A DNA stretch of 64,000 nt, taken from positions 248,001 to 312,000 of the forward strand of contig NZ_BONK01000003.1 in NCBI RefSeq assembly GCF_016862675.1. Reading direction: 5' to 3'. The notes under the pieces are model-generated. The model was given only the letters and a program-made list of their open reading frames with translations. It searched no databases and had not been told where the DNA came from. The DNA is from Cellulomonas chitinilytica. GTDB lineage: Bacteria > Actinomycetota > Actinomycetes > Actinomycetales > Cellulomonadaceae. The position numbers were made by a program, and so were the translations under genes. Shown here in pieces: positions 19,481 to 28,370 of the stretch. How positions within the stretch are numbered: the first letter of the stretch is position 1; each line of letters starts with the position of its first letter.

Positions 19481-22400
19481 GCCCGGGCCCTCCGCGCGCG
19501 CCGCGTCACGACCATCCCCACGCCGATCAGCAGCGCGGTGAGGGCCAGCACACCACCCGCGAGCGCATCCGAACCGGTCGCGGCGAGGGTCAGGCCGCCG
19601 GCCGCGACGTCGTCGCCGGTGCCCGGGTCCGGCACCACGGGCCCGACGGGCGGGGGTGGCGGCGGGGGAAGCGCCTCGAACGTGTTCGTCACCGTGCACG
19701 TCACCTCGGTGTCGCCCGGCATCGCGAGGAAGTCGCCGAGCAGCGTCCCACCGTCGCACGTCCAGCCTCCGCTGCGGTAGCCCGCGGGTCCGGTCGACTC
19801 GGCGAGCCGGTAGCCACCCGCCACGACGAACGCCGCGGTGACCGCGGTGGAGCCCGACGTGCCGCTGGCCTGCGAGACGCTGCCGGCCGCCGACAGGGTC
19901 CAGTCGGTCGCGGACGCGGTGCCGCCGTCCACCACCTTCGCGAGCGTGAGGAGCGAGCCGTGCCACTCGTTCGTGACCGCGCAGGTCACCTCGTCGTTCG
20001 CTGCCACCGTGACCTGGTCGCCGGCGACGGGGTGCTCCGGCCCGCAGTCCCACCCGACCTGCGTGTAGCCCTGGGCTGCGGTGGGCGTGCGCGCGACCTC
20101 GGTGAGCGTCACCACCCCCGGGCCGACGACCCCCGTGGCCCCCGGGGTGCCGGACACGCCCGAGAACCCGCCGATCGCGCTCGCACCGACGAGCGTCCAG
20201 TCCGTCGCGGCGGCGGGACCGCCGGCGACGTTCTTGGTGAGCGTGACCTGTGCGCGGGTCCACCGGTTGTGGACCGTGCACGTCACGTCGTCGCCCAGAC
20301 CGAGGGTGACCTCTCCTGCCGCGGACACCCCGACGGCCACGCCCGCGGCGGACACGCAGCTCCAGCCGTCGGAGACGTACAGCGGGGGGCCGAGCTCGAG
20401 CAGCGAGTACGTCCCTGCGCGCACCGGGACGTCGGTGACCGGGGCGGTCCCGGTGGACCCGACGAGCAGGTCGCCGGCCCCGATGCCGAGCAGGGTCCAC
20501 GCCGTCGGGGCGGCCTGGCCGCCGCCGGTGTTGTCGACGGTCTTGCGCAGGGTCAGCAACGGCGCCCGGGCGGTGTTGGTCACGGTGCAGACGACGTCCT
20601 CGGTGAAGGGCGACCCGTCGGGTGCGGTCACCGGGATCGTCACGGTGCTGCCGACGGTGGGCAACGCCGTGGCACCCGCGCGGCACACCCAGGGGGACGT
20701 GTCGTAGCCGGGGGTCGTGGTGGGCTGCTCGCTGAGCGCGTACGTGCCCGGCACGACGGCCGCGAGCGTCACCGACGGGTCGCCGGTCAGTCCGGAGATC
20801 GTGAGCGGGCCTGCGGCCGCCAGCAGCCACGTCGAGGCGGGCAGGGTGCCTCCGGCGCCGTTGTCCACGACCTTGGTCAGCGTCAGGTGGGGTTGCGTCG
20901 CGGTGTTCACGACGGTGCACACGACGTCCTGCCCCGCGCCGACGGTGACGACGGACGCGACCACGGGCGCGACGCCGCAGTCCCAGTCCGAGGCGGTGTA
21001 GCCGGCGACGACCGACTCCGACAGCGTGAAGTCGCCGGGCGGCACCGGGACGGCGGTCACGGGCACCGAGCCGCTGGTCCCCTGCACGGTCGCGTCGGCG
21101 GACTGCGCCGTCAGGGTCCAGGACGCGGGCGAGGCGGAGCTGCCCTCGACGTCCTTCACGAGCGTCAGGGTCCCGCCGGTCCAGGTGTTCGTGACCGTGC
21201 ACGTCACGTCCACGGGGTCGAGGATCGCGACCGCGTCGTCGACCGCCGTGGCGCCCGTGCACGACCACGGTCCCGGGGTGTAGCCGGGGACCGGGTCCTC
21301 CGCGAGCGCCCACGTCTGGCCGGTCTCGATCGCGACCTGGGTGACCTCGGGAGACCCGGAGGTCCCGCTCATCACGACACCCGGGCTCACCGCGTGCAGC
21401 GTGAAGTCCTCCGGGGCGGCCGTCCCGCCGACCACCTGCTTGACGAGCGTGAGGCTGGCCCGCTCGATCGTGTTCGTGACCGTGCACGTGATGTCGGCGC
21501 CCGGCGTGACCGCGACCGTCGTCGGACCGGTGCCGCCGGCCGTGCACGTCCACGGGGACGCGGTGTAGTTGCTCGGCCCGACCTCCCCGAGCGTGTAGGT
21601 CCCCGCGGGGACGGCGACATGGGTGACCGCCGGCTCGCCGGAGCGGCCCGTCAGACCCGCCCCTCCGGGTTCGGCGGCGGTCAGGACCCACGCCGCCGGG
21701 ATCAGGGTCCCGCCGACGACCTCCTTGACGAGCGTGAGGTACCCGCCGGTCCACGTGTTCGTGATCCGGCAGGTCACGTCCCCGTCGGCGTCGGTCAGCG
21801 TGAGCGTGTCGCCGACGACCGTCCCGGCGGAGCACGTCCACGGCCCGGCCGTGTAGCCGGCGTCCGCGGGCGGGTTCAGCGCGCTCTCGGCGAGCGTGTA
21901 CGTGCCGGACTCCACGGGGACGTCGGTCACGTTCGGCGACCCGGACACGCCCTGCGCCGTCCCGCCGGGGCCGGTGCCGGTCAGCAGGAAGTCGGTCGGC
22001 TGAGCCGGGCCGCCGACGACGTCCTTGGCCAGCGTGAGCAGGTGCGCCGTGGTCTGCTCGCGCGTGTTCGTGACGGTGCACACGACGTCCTGCTCGAGGG
22101 CGACGACGACCGACGTGCCCGAGACCTGCTGCCCGCCGGTGCACACCCAGTCGCTCGGCGCGTACCCGTCGGGACCGCCCTGCTCGGACAGCTGGTACTG
22201 GCCGATCCTCACCGGCACGCGCACGCCGTCCGTGCCGGTGACGTTCGTCGGGCCCTGCGCCTGCAGCTGCCAGCTCGACGGTGCCGCGGGGCCGCCCACG
22301 ACCGCCTTGCGCAGCGTGAGGAACGACTGCTGCGCGTCGTTGCGCACGGTGCACGTCACCGAGCCGCCTGCGGGGACGGTCACGACGGGCGTGGGCGACG

Positions 22401-22752
22401 TGAACGTCCCCGCACCGCCGCAGTCCCAGCTCACGAACGCGTACCCCGGCACGCCGCCGGACTCGCTGATCGTGTAGGCGCCCGCGGGCACCACGGTCGA
22501 CTGGACACCGTTCAGCCCGTTCCCCTGGAACGTGTACGTGGCGTCCTCGGTGTTCACCGCGGTCATCGTCCACAGCTCTCGGCGGCCCTCGCTGGCCCCG
22601 GTGTCGAGGTTCTCGATCCGCTTGAACAGCGAGAGCGTGCCGGTGACGGCCGGGTCGACCTGGGCGACGGCCGGCGCGGCGCCGACCGTCGTGAACGTCG
22701 ACAGGACCGCGACGACGAGCCCGAGACCGGCAGGACGCAGAAGATGGCGCAC
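19477..22752 (-). CDS. Ten-repeat sortase-anchored surface protein
   Basis: This 1091-residue protein has a signal peptide at about residues 1-30, then ten tandem domains of roughly 90-110 residues. Each begins like LTLVKxVxGG and ends like DVTCTVTNT, with a conserved tryptophan-cysteine (PWxC) and a second cysteine before the end that could form a disulfide. The pattern resembles SpaA/prealbumin-like adhesin modules. A proline-rich linker (PPPPPPP) leads to LAATG at 1056-1060, a hydrophobic helix and the basic tail RRARRARA. This is the sorting signal form used by class E sortases. GTG at 22752 follows AGGGAG. Ligand unknown; probably an adhesin or stalk. Confidence 0.88.
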   Translation of the reverse strand: MRHLLRPAGLGLVVAVLSTFTTVGAAPAVAQVDPAVTGTLSLFKRIENLDTGASEGRRELWTMTAVNTEDATYTFQGNGLNGVQSTVVPAGAYTISESGGVPGYAFVSWDCGGAGTFTSPTPVVTVPAGGSVTCTVRNDAQQSFLTLRKAVVGGPAAPSSWQLQAQGPTNVTGTDGVRVPVRIGQYQLSEQGGPDGYAPSDWVCTGGQQVSGTSVVVALEQDVVCTVTNTREQTTAHLLTLAKDVVGGPAQPTDFLLTGTGPGGTAQGVSGSPNVTDVPVESGTYTLAESALNPPADAGYTAGPWTCSAGTVVGDTLTLTDADGDVTCRITNTWTGGYLTLVKEVVGGTLIPAAWVLTAAEPGGAGLTGRSGEPAVTHVAVPAGTYTLGEVGPSNYTASPWTCTAGGTGPTTVAVTPGADITCTVTNTIERASLTLVKQVVGGTAAPEDFTLHAVSPGVVMSGTSGSPEVTQVAIETGQTWALAEDPVPGYTPGPWSCTGATAVDDAVAILDPVDVTCTVTNTWTGGTLTLVKDVEGSSASPASWTLTAQSADATVQGTSGSVPVTAVPVPPGDFTLSESVVAGYTASDWDCGVAPVVASVVTVGAGQDVVCTVVNTATQPHLTLTKVVDNGAGGTLPASTWLLAAAGPLTISGLTGDPSVTLAAVVPGTYALSEQPTTTPGYDTSPWVCRAGATALPTVGSTVTIPVTAPDGSPFTEDVVCTVTNTARAPLLTLRKTVDNTGGGQAAPTAWTLLGIGAGDLLVGSTGTAPVTDVPVRAGTYSLLELGPPLYVSDGWSCVSAAGVAVGVSAAGEVTLGLGDDVTCTVHNRWTRAQVTLTKNVAGGPAAATDWTLVGASAIGGFSGVSGTPGATGVVGPGVVTLTEVARTPTAAQGYTQVGWDCGPEHPVAGDQVTVAANDEVTCAVTNEWHGSLLTLAKVVDGGTASATDWTLSAAGSVSQASGTSGSTAVTAAFVVAGGYRLAESTGPAGYRSGGWTCDGGTLLGDFLAMPGDTEVTCTVTNTFEALPPPPPPPVGPVVPDPGTGDDVAAGGLTLAATGSDALAGGVLALTALLIGVGMVVTRRARRARA

Positions 22753-22904
22753 GGGTCTCCCTGTCGCGACCGCCGCCCGGCCGGCCCGAGACGGTCCGTC
22801 CTGACATTCCAGGTGGTGTCCGCGACGGCCGCAACCGGGCCCGCGCCGCGAGGGCGTGGGGGTGCCACGATGGGCTCGCGCAGGTCGACGCGAAGGAGCG
22901 GACG

Positions 22905-23309
22905 ATGGTCGCCGGGACGAAGGACGACCCGTGGGTGCTCACGACGGCACCGGGGACGTCGCAGTACACGATGCACCGGGACGAGGCTGCCGACCCGCCC
23001 GTCTGGGTGTGCCAGGTCGGCTCCACCACGCTGCGGTACCGGCTGCGCGCCGTCGAGGACCTGCACGCGTGGCTCGTCGAGCGGGGCGACTGGGTGCCGC
23101 TGGGCGCCGCCGACGAGAAGAAGCCCGCGGCCGACGGCACCGTCGAGTCCTGGGGGCGCTCGCCGGACAACCCGGTCGGCGGGTGGTACGGGCTCCGGTC
23201 GGGCTACCGCGGGCGGTTCGGGATGTACCTGCCGCCGCTGCTCGAGGCGATGGGGCTCGTCGAGCTCACGCACGACGCGCGCAACAACCAGGTCCGGGCG
23301 CTGCCGTAG
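22905..23309 (+). CDS. Conserved actinobacterial hypothetical protein
   Basis: The 134-residue soluble protein opens [22 protein letters not shown] and ends [11 protein letters not shown], with [25 protein letters not shown] in between. I believe I have seen this type in other actinobacteria as an uncharacterised family (possibly DUF6855), but I cannot confirm it here. The ATG at 22905 follows AAGGAG. It is a lone plus-strand gene between two minus-strand units and converges with the ferredoxin-like gene, leaving one base between them. No function is proposed. Confidence 0.7.
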   Translation: MVAGTKDDPWVLTTAPGTSQYTMHRDEAADPPVWVCQVGSTTLRYRLRAVEDLHAWLVERGDWVPLGAADEKKPAADGTVESWGRSPDNPVGGWYGLRSGYRGRFGMYLPPLLEAMGLVELTHDARNNQVRALP

Positions 23310-23310
23310 C

Positions 23311-24234
23311 TCACCCGGGCAGCGGCCCGGGAGTCGCGAGCGAGCGGAGCACGAACTGGCGCACGCGCACGGTGTGCGTCGCGCCGCAGGTGCTGAGCAT
23401 CGGCTCCGACAGCTCGGCGCCGAGCTCGACGACGAGCCGGTCCGGCCCGTGGTCGAGCACGACGGTCCACCCGCCGTCGTGCTCGGTGTGCGCGACCGTG
23501 GTGAACGCGCCGATCCGGTCGTCCTGCGTCAGGTCGCGCGCGAACGCGTGCGCCGCCTGCTCGACGTTGGACAGGGACGCCCTGCCGCGGAACGTCCCGA
23601 CGTCGACCCGCCCGGCGCGGTACCGCTCGACGAGCCGGGTCGCGTCGCCCTCCTCGACCCGCCCGAACAGGAGCGCCTCCGGGAACACGACCATCGTCGC
23701 GGCGAACCGGTCGCCACCCAGGTGCGAGCACTCCCACGTCAGCTCCGGGTAGGCCGCCGCGAGCGTCTCCACCACGGGTCGGCCCCGCACCGCGCAGCAC
23801 TGGTCGTGCCGGGCGTGCGTGCAGACGCACAGCACCGGCTCGGACGACGGCACGCCCGCGGAGCCGTCGAGGGGGACGTCCAGCAGCGCGACCGGGTTGT
23901 CGACGCTCCCCCACCGGACCTCCTCGTGCCCCGGGCGGGCGTCGACGAACGCCCAGGACCAGGTCTGCTGGGCGCGCCGCACGTCGGCGCGCAGGCCGGT
24001 GCGCCGGATCGCGAGGGTCCGGATCCCGGCGCGTTCGACGCGGGACACGAGCCGGTCCGCGAGGTCGGCGTCGAGGGTCGAGTCGAGGAACGCGTGCTTG
24101 CCCCACGCGCCGTCGACCTCGACGAGCAGCCAACGCTCACCCCGGCCCGCGGTGCCGCGCAACGGGTCGCCGCGCTCGAGCGACAGGTCGCTGCACGGGC
24201 GCCAGCCGGCCGGCCGCCGGCTCGTTCCGGTCAT
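23311..24234 (-). CDS. Sucrase/ferredoxin-like (thioredoxin-fold [2Fe-2S]) protein
   Basis: The 307-residue protein matches the sucrase/ferredoxin-like family, a thioredoxin-fold group thought to bind an iron-sulfur cluster. Key residues are C136 and C138 in LCVCTHARHDQCC, C146-C147, and C169/H171 in ECSHLGGDRFAA. C14 near the N terminus is also typical. The family name 'sucrase' is historical and gives no evidence for sugar cleavage. ATG at 24234 follows GAGGAG. It lies 69 bases downstream of the JmjC/cupin oxygenase on the same strand and could be co-transcribed, making an electron-supply role conceivable, which is an inference. Confidence 0.85.
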   Translation of the reverse strand: MTGTSRRPAGWRPCSDLSLERGDPLRGTAGRGERWLLVEVDGAWGKHAFLDSTLDADLADRLVSRVERAGIRTLAIRRTGLRADVRRAQQTWSWAFVDARPGHEEVRWGSVDNPVALLDVPLDGSAGVPSSEPVLCVCTHARHDQCCAVRGRPVVETLAAAYPELTWECSHLGGDRFAATMVVFPEALLFGRVEEGDATRLVERYRAGRVDVGTFRGRASLSNVEQAAHAFARDLTQDDRIGAFTTVAHTEHDGGWTVVLDHGPDRLVVELGAELSEPMLSTCGATHTVRVRQFVLRSLATPGPLPG

Positions 24235-24254
24235 CTCCTCGGCCCGTCCGTCCC

Positions 24255-24291
24255 TGTCCCGTCCCGCCTGTCCCGTCCCGCCTGTCCCGCC
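24255..24291. repeat. Tandem 14-base repeat
   Basis: TGTCCCGTCCCGCC occurs twice in tandem (24255-24268, 24269-24282), followed by a partial third copy. It fills most of the gap between the JmjC/cupin gene and the ferredoxin-like gene. It is probably a slippage product with no known role. Confidence 0.8.
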
Positions 24292-24303
24292 TCGTCCTGC
24301 GCG

Positions 24304-25554
24304 TCAGCGCACCACGAGGACGCCCTCGCGCACGAGCCTGCGCGCGACGACGACCGCGGACTGCGGGTCGAGCCCGGGCAGGTCACCGACGCGCAGCGGG
24401 TCACCCGCGAGCAGGGCCTCCAGCGCGGGGTGCGCGGCGACGGGCAGGGTGATCGCGGTGCGAGGCATCGCCAGGACGACGCGCGGACCCTCGACCGTCA
24501 GGCGTGCGTGCAGGCCGCCGCGGAGCACAACGACGTCGTCGGCACCGAACCGGGCCAGCGCGTCGACGGTCGCCAGCGGCCGGACCGGTGCGGCGGGGAC
24601 GTCACGCGCGAAGCGGGCGGCGAGCGCGCCCCGGACACCCTCGAGGGTCGCCGGGTCGGACTGCGCCTTCTCGAGCGCGGTGACCAGCTCGGCGACGGTC
24701 CGCTCGACGAGCGGCGTCGCCGTCGCGGGGTCCGTCAGGTCGAGGCCGAACGGGAGCGAGGCACGCAGGTCCGGGTCCGCGGCGAGCAGGGTGAGCACCT
24801 CCTGGGCGACGTCGTACCGCGTGTACGCGGACACCCCGATCGTCAGGTGCACCGAGATGCCGCCGAGCGCGGTCGCCGAGTGGACCCACCCCCGCGGCAG
24901 GTACAGCGCGTCGCCGGGCCGGAACGTCGCGTCGACGACCGGTTGCCCGGCCGCGCGCTCGACGACGGCGTCACGGTGGTCGGACCACGGCTGCGACCGC
25001 AGCGGGTCCGGGTGGACGGGAGCGTGGATCGTCCAGTGCTTCTCCCCGTGGACCTGCAGCACGAACACGTCGTGCACGTCGTAGTGGGGGTCGAAGCCGC
25101 GCGACTGCGCGGGCGTGACGTACGCGTTGACCTGGCACGGGTGGCCGAGCTCCGCGGCGAGCTCCCGGGTGAGCTCGGCGATCGGCTCCCACGTGCGGTG
25201 CAGACCCTGGAGCACGAGGGTGGCGCCGTCGGCGACCTCCCGGAGCACCTTCGCGGAGCTCACCTGGTCACCGACCTCCGCGCCGTACCCGCCGGGGGCC
25301 GTGAAGCGGTCGGCGGCCAGGACCTCGCCGTCCTTCGCCATGCGGACGAACGGCGTGCGCAGGGCACGCCCCGACAGGAGCTCGTCGACCGCGTCCAGCG
25401 AGAACAGGTCGGCGAAGCCGGCACCGAGGTCGGCGGCACGTGACAGCAGCGGCGCGCGACCCCAGTGCTCGCGGGCGAACGTCCCGTGGTCGACAGCGAC
25501 GCAGCGTGCGAGCGCGGGCCGGTCCGTGGACCGGCCCGCACCGTCGGTGCTCAA
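24304..25554 (-). CDS. JmjC/cupin-type Fe(II)/2-oxoglutarate oxygenase
   Basis: The 416-residue protein belongs to the Cupin_4/JmjC group that includes bacterial YcfD and human MINA/NO66, which hydroxylate arginine or histidine in ribosomal proteins. The iron triad is visible: H157 and D159 in FDPHYDVHD, and H225 in LYLPRGWVHSA. HGEKHWTIHAPV follows the first motif, and a C-terminal region of about 150 residues has winged-helix character (VARRLVREGVLVV). The TTG start at 25554 overlaps by four bases the stop of an 83-residue repeat peptide gene, implying translational coupling. The peptide is therefore a candidate substrate; a ribosomal-protein target remains the conventional alternative. Confidence 0.85.
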   Translation of the reverse strand: MSTDGAGRSTDRPALARCVAVDHGTFAREHWGRAPLLSRAADLGAGFADLFSLDAVDELLSGRALRTPFVRMAKDGEVLAADRFTAPGGYGAEVGDQVSSAKVLREVADGATLVLQGLHRTWEPIAELTRELAAELGHPCQVNAYVTPAQSRGFDPHYDVHDVFVLQVHGEKHWTIHAPVHPDPLRSQPWSDHRDAVVERAAGQPVVDATFRPGDALYLPRGWVHSATALGGISVHLTIGVSAYTRYDVAQEVLTLLAADPDLRASLPFGLDLTDPATATPLVERTVAELVTALEKAQSDPATLEGVRGALAARFARDVPAAPVRPLATVDALARFGADDVVVLRGGLHARLTVEGPRVVLAMPRTAITLPVAAHPALEALLAGDPLRVGDLPGLDPQSAVVVARRLVREGVLVVR

Positions 25555-25802
25555 GCGGACCCGTCGGCGCCGCCGTCGTGACCGGCCGGGTTCGCTCCCC
25601 CGTCGGCCGGTCCTTCACCGGCGGACCCGTCGGCGCCGCCGTCGTGACCGGCCGGGTTCGCCCCGCCGTCCGCGGGACCCTCGCCCGCCGCCGCGCCGTC
25701 CGCGCCGCCGTCGTGGCCGCCCGGGTTGGCACCGCCGTCCGCGACCCCCTCACCGCCGGGGACGTCGCTCGTGGTGATGTCGTCGTCGTTGATCGAGCCC
25801 AT
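25551..25802 (-). CDS. Acidic repeat peptide, candidate modified-peptide precursor
   Basis: The 83-residue product has a 16-residue leader-like start (MGSINDDDITTSDVPG) and then three tandem repeats of 23, 22 and 22 residues. Each is built as GEGxADGGANPxGHDGG followed by ADG and a short alanine/serine end. It is rich in D, G, A, N and H, contains no cysteine or aromatic residue, and has no signal peptide. ATG at 25802 follows GGAGG at five bases, strong support for real translation. It is coupled to the downstream oxygenase gene. A precursor hydroxylated on Asp, Asn or His is a reasonable hypothesis. A metal-binding or disordered protein is the alternative. Confidence 0.75.
   Translation of the reverse strand: MGSINDDDITTSDVPGGEGVADGGANPGGHDGGADGAAAGEGPADGGANPAGHDGGADGSAGEGPADGGANPAGHDGGADGSA
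25554..25754. repeat. Three tandem 66-69-base coding repeats
   Basis: Units at 25554-25619, 25620-25685 and 25686-25754 encode the peptide repeats. The two units nearest the stop are nearly identical at the DNA level, including their first roughly 40 bases, suggesting recent duplication. The third is longer by one codon and more diverged. Frame is kept throughout, so selection appears to act on the peptide. Confidence 0.9.
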
Positions 25803-25925
25803 CGGAACCTCCGTAGCCGGTGTCCGCGGCGGTCGCCGCCCGGACTCAACCTACGCGCGGCTCCGGGCGCGGCAACCCCTGCGACCGACCGTCCCGGGTC
25901 CTGGTCGCGGTGGTGCGGCCGCAGG

Positions 25926-26339
25926 TCAGCCGGGTGCGGGGTGCGCGGCGAGCGGGGAGCGGTCGCCGACGAGCCACTTGTGGCCGAACGGGTCGTCGAA
26001 CGCGCCCTGCCGGTGCGGGCCCCACGGCATCTGGTGGTCCCGGACGGGGTCGACGGTCCCGTCGGCCCCGGCGGCGACCGCACGGGCGACGAAGGCGTCG
26101 GGGTCGTCGACGAACACCTCGACGCGCACGGTCCGGGTCCCCGCGTCGGCGGGGGTGGCCCAGCCGTTCGACGCGGGCTCGCCGAGGAAGAACGGGGCGC
26201 CGCCGATGCTGAGTCCCACCACGCCGCCGAGGTCCCAGAGCACGCGCGCGCCGAGCGCCTCGCAGTACCAGCGGGCGGCCGCGTCGGCGTCGCTCACGGC
26301 GAGCATCACGGACACGACGGGGACGTCGGGTGCGGCCAT
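25926..26339 (-). CDS. VOC/glyoxalase-superfamily protein
   Basis: The 137-residue protein has the paired beta-alpha-beta fold of the vicinal-oxygen-chelate superfamily: VSVMLAVSDADAAARWYCEALGARVLWDLGG at the N terminus and QGAFDDPFGHKWLVGDR at the C terminus, as in PhnB/glyoxalase-like proteins. Members range from dioxygenases to antibiotic-binding proteins, so the reaction is unknown. ATG at 26339 opens the domain. It lies 44 bases downstream of the DUF6421-like gene and 123 bases upstream of the peptide gene, all on the minus strand. Confidence 0.85.
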   Translation of the reverse strand: MAAPDVPVVSVMLAVSDADAAARWYCEALGARVLWDLGGVVGLSIGGAPFFLGEPASNGWATPADAGTRTVRVEVFVDDPDAFVARAVAAGADGTVDPVRDHQMPWGPHRQGAFDDPFGHKWLVGDRSPLAAHPAPG

Positions 26340-26382
26340 GCCTCCTACCGTGGCACGACGTCGTGGCCGTGACGAGGGTTCG

Positions 26383-28299
26383 TCAGGCGGTGATGCCCGA
26401 GGTCGACGCGACGACGTCGCCGATCTTGCGGGCGAGCGCCTCGTAGAACATCGACAGCGGGAACTCGTCGGGCAGCACCGCGTCGGTGAGGTCCTTGGGC
26501 AGCCCGTCGACGGGGAGCGCGGCCGTGCCCCCTGCCCACACGGACGCCGGGTGCGGGGTGAGCGTGCCGGAGACGAGCTCGTAGGCGGCGAGCCAGTGCG
26601 CGGTCTTGGGCCGGTCGATCGAGCGCCAGTACAGCTGCTCGATCTGCTCGCCGAGCGCGATGACGGCGTCCGGCACACGCGGCCAGTCGACGGTCAGCCG
26701 GGAGTCCGTCCAGTCCAGGACGTGGTGCTGGTGCAGCGACGCGAACAGCAGCTGCCCGCCCAGGCCGTCGTAGTTGCGGACGCGGGTGCCGGTGACGGGG
26801 AACCGGAAGATGCGGTCGAACAGCACGGCGTACTGCACGTACCGGGCGTGCGGGACGCCGTCGCGCTCGAGCGCGACGGCGTGCCGGAACGCGGTGAGGT
26901 CGCAGCGGAGCTCTTCGAGCGAGTAGAGGAAGTACGGCATCCGCTGCTTGATCATGAACGGGTCGAATGGCAGGTCGCCGCGCATGTGGGTGCGGTCGTG
27001 GACGAGGTCCCACAGCACGAACGTCTCCTCGGCGAGCCGCTGGTCGTCGAGGAGCCGGGCGGCGTCGGGCGGGAGGGCGAGCCGCGTCGTCTCCGCGGCC
27101 GCGCGCACGACCCGGCGGAACCGGGCGGCCTCCCGGTCGGCGAAGATCGCTCCCCACGTGAACACGGGGATCTCGCGCACCGCGACGGTCTCCGGGAACA
27201 GCACCGCGGAGTTGGTGTCGTAGCCGGCGGTGAAGTCGAGGAACCGGACCGGCACGAACATCGCGTTCGAGAACCGGGTCGCCTCGAGGTGCGCGACGAC
27301 GTCGGGCCAGCGGACCTCGAGCAGGACGGCCTCGAACCGGCGGTCGGTGCTGCCGTTCTGCGTGTACATCGGGAACAGCACGAGGTGGCGCAGGCCGTCG
27401 ACGCGGAGCCGTTCGGGGTGGAACAGGACGAGCGAGTCGAGGAAGTCCGGCACGCCGAACCCGTCGTCCACCCACCGGGCGAGGTCCTTGGTGACCGCGG
27501 CGAGGTAGTCCTCGTCGTGCGGGACGAACGGCACGAGGGTCGACACGGCGGCGGCGATGGCGGCGGCCAGCCGGCGGGCCTCCGGGTGCGCGTCGGTGTC
27601 CGGGATGGAGCCGTCCTTGACCTGCAGGGCGCGCAGCGCACCGACGTCGTCCCGCAGCCGCAGCCAGGCCGGGTGCGACGCGAGGTCCGCCCTCGCGTCG
27701 GCCGCGGCGGAGGGCTCGACCGTCAGGGGCCGGTGGGCCGCCGCGGCGAGCACGGCGTCGAGCAGCACCTCGACCGCGGCCGGCTCCTGGTCGAGGTCCG
27801 CCGACACGACCACGACCGGTCCTGCGCCGTCGGCAGCGCTGTCGCACAGCGCGACGACGACCGGGCCCGTGGCGCCCTCGGCGTCGGTGTCGCGCAGCAC
27901 CCGGACCGCGGCACGGGCGGTGTCCGGGTCGAGGGTCAGGGTCGCGGGGACGTCCACGCGCAGGTCGGACGTCCAGGCGAGCAGGTCCGGGTCGACGGGC
28001 GCGCCGGCGAGCGGGACGGGGCGGCCGAGCGTGACGCGTCCGGGCCCGGTGTCCTGCACGGTGACGCCCCGGGTGTGCAGCAGCGTCACGACCTCGGGCG
28101 ACGGGTGCGCGCCGGTGAGCACGACGGTCGCGCGTGCGGTCCCGGCGGGGACGGCGCCAGCGGTGACGACCTCGACGTCCGGGTCGTCGTCCGCCCCGAC
28201 GACGGCGACGCCGTGCCGTTCGAGGTGCGCCCGTGAGGCAGGGGGCAGGGCGCCGGTCAGGACCACGGTCGGGAAGAGCGTCATCAGCGATCTCACCAT
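26383..28299 (-). CDS. Large conserved protein, probable DUF6421 family
   Basis: The 638-residue soluble protein resembles an uncharacterised actinobacterial family that I recall as DUF6421. Residues 1 to about 210 are alanine/valine-rich and variable. The remainder is conserved-looking, with FHPERLRVDGLRHLVLFPMY, TQNGSTDRRFEAVL, RFSNAMFVPVRFLDFTAGYD, DLVHDRTHMRGDLPFDPFMIKQRMPYF and LDWTDSRLTVDWPRVP. The histidine/aspartate-rich HDRTHMRGD could bind metal, but no catalytic role can be assigned. The start is ATG at 28299; a second in-frame ATG at 28284 is equally possible because neither has a good ribosome site. A motif shared with the cysteine-operon leader covers this start. Confidence 0.75.
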   Translation of the reverse strand: MVRSLMTLFPTVVLTGALPPASRAHLERHGVAVVGADDDPDVEVVTAGAVPAGTARATVVLTGAHPSPEVVTLLHTRGVTVQDTGPGRVTLGRPVPLAGAPVDPDLLAWTSDLRVDVPATLTLDPDTARAAVRVLRDTDAEGATGPVVVALCDSAADGAGPVVVVSADLDQEPAAVEVLLDAVLAAAAHRPLTVEPSAAADARADLASHPAWLRLRDDVGALRALQVKDGSIPDTDAHPEARRLAAAIAAAVSTLVPFVPHDEDYLAAVTKDLARWVDDGFGVPDFLDSLVLFHPERLRVDGLRHLVLFPMYTQNGSTDRRFEAVLLEVRWPDVVAHLEATRFSNAMFVPVRFLDFTAGYDTNSAVLFPETVAVREIPVFTWGAIFADREAARFRRVVRAAAETTRLALPPDAARLLDDQRLAEETFVLWDLVHDRTHMRGDLPFDPFMIKQRMPYFLYSLEELRCDLTAFRHAVALERDGVPHARYVQYAVLFDRIFRFPVTGTRVRNYDGLGGQLLFASLHQHHVLDWTDSRLTVDWPRVPDAVIALGEQIEQLYWRSIDRPKTAHWLAAYELVSGTLTPHPASVWAGGTAALPVDGLPKDLTDAVLPDEFPLSMFYEALARKIGDVVASTSGITA

Positions 28300-28370
28300 T
28301 CGGACGGCAGCGTTACTGCACGGTACGTGGCGGCCCGGAGGCGGTCAACGGTCCGGACGGCCGCCCCCTT

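Noticed and set aside
17552..23170. An 1872-codon open frame joining the amylosucrase to an upstream extension across the surface protein gene
   Set aside because: The extension is an arginine-rich shadow of the ten-repeat surface protein in another frame. The GTG at 19480 begins the amylosucrase homology.
24255..25754. CRISPR array
   Set aside because: The 14-base and 66-base repeats are directly tandem without unique spacers, and no cas genes are near.
25554..25754. RTX-type calcium-binding repeats
   Set aside because: The units lack the GGxGxDxUx nonapeptide spacing and any secretion signal, although the Asp/Gly richness is similar.
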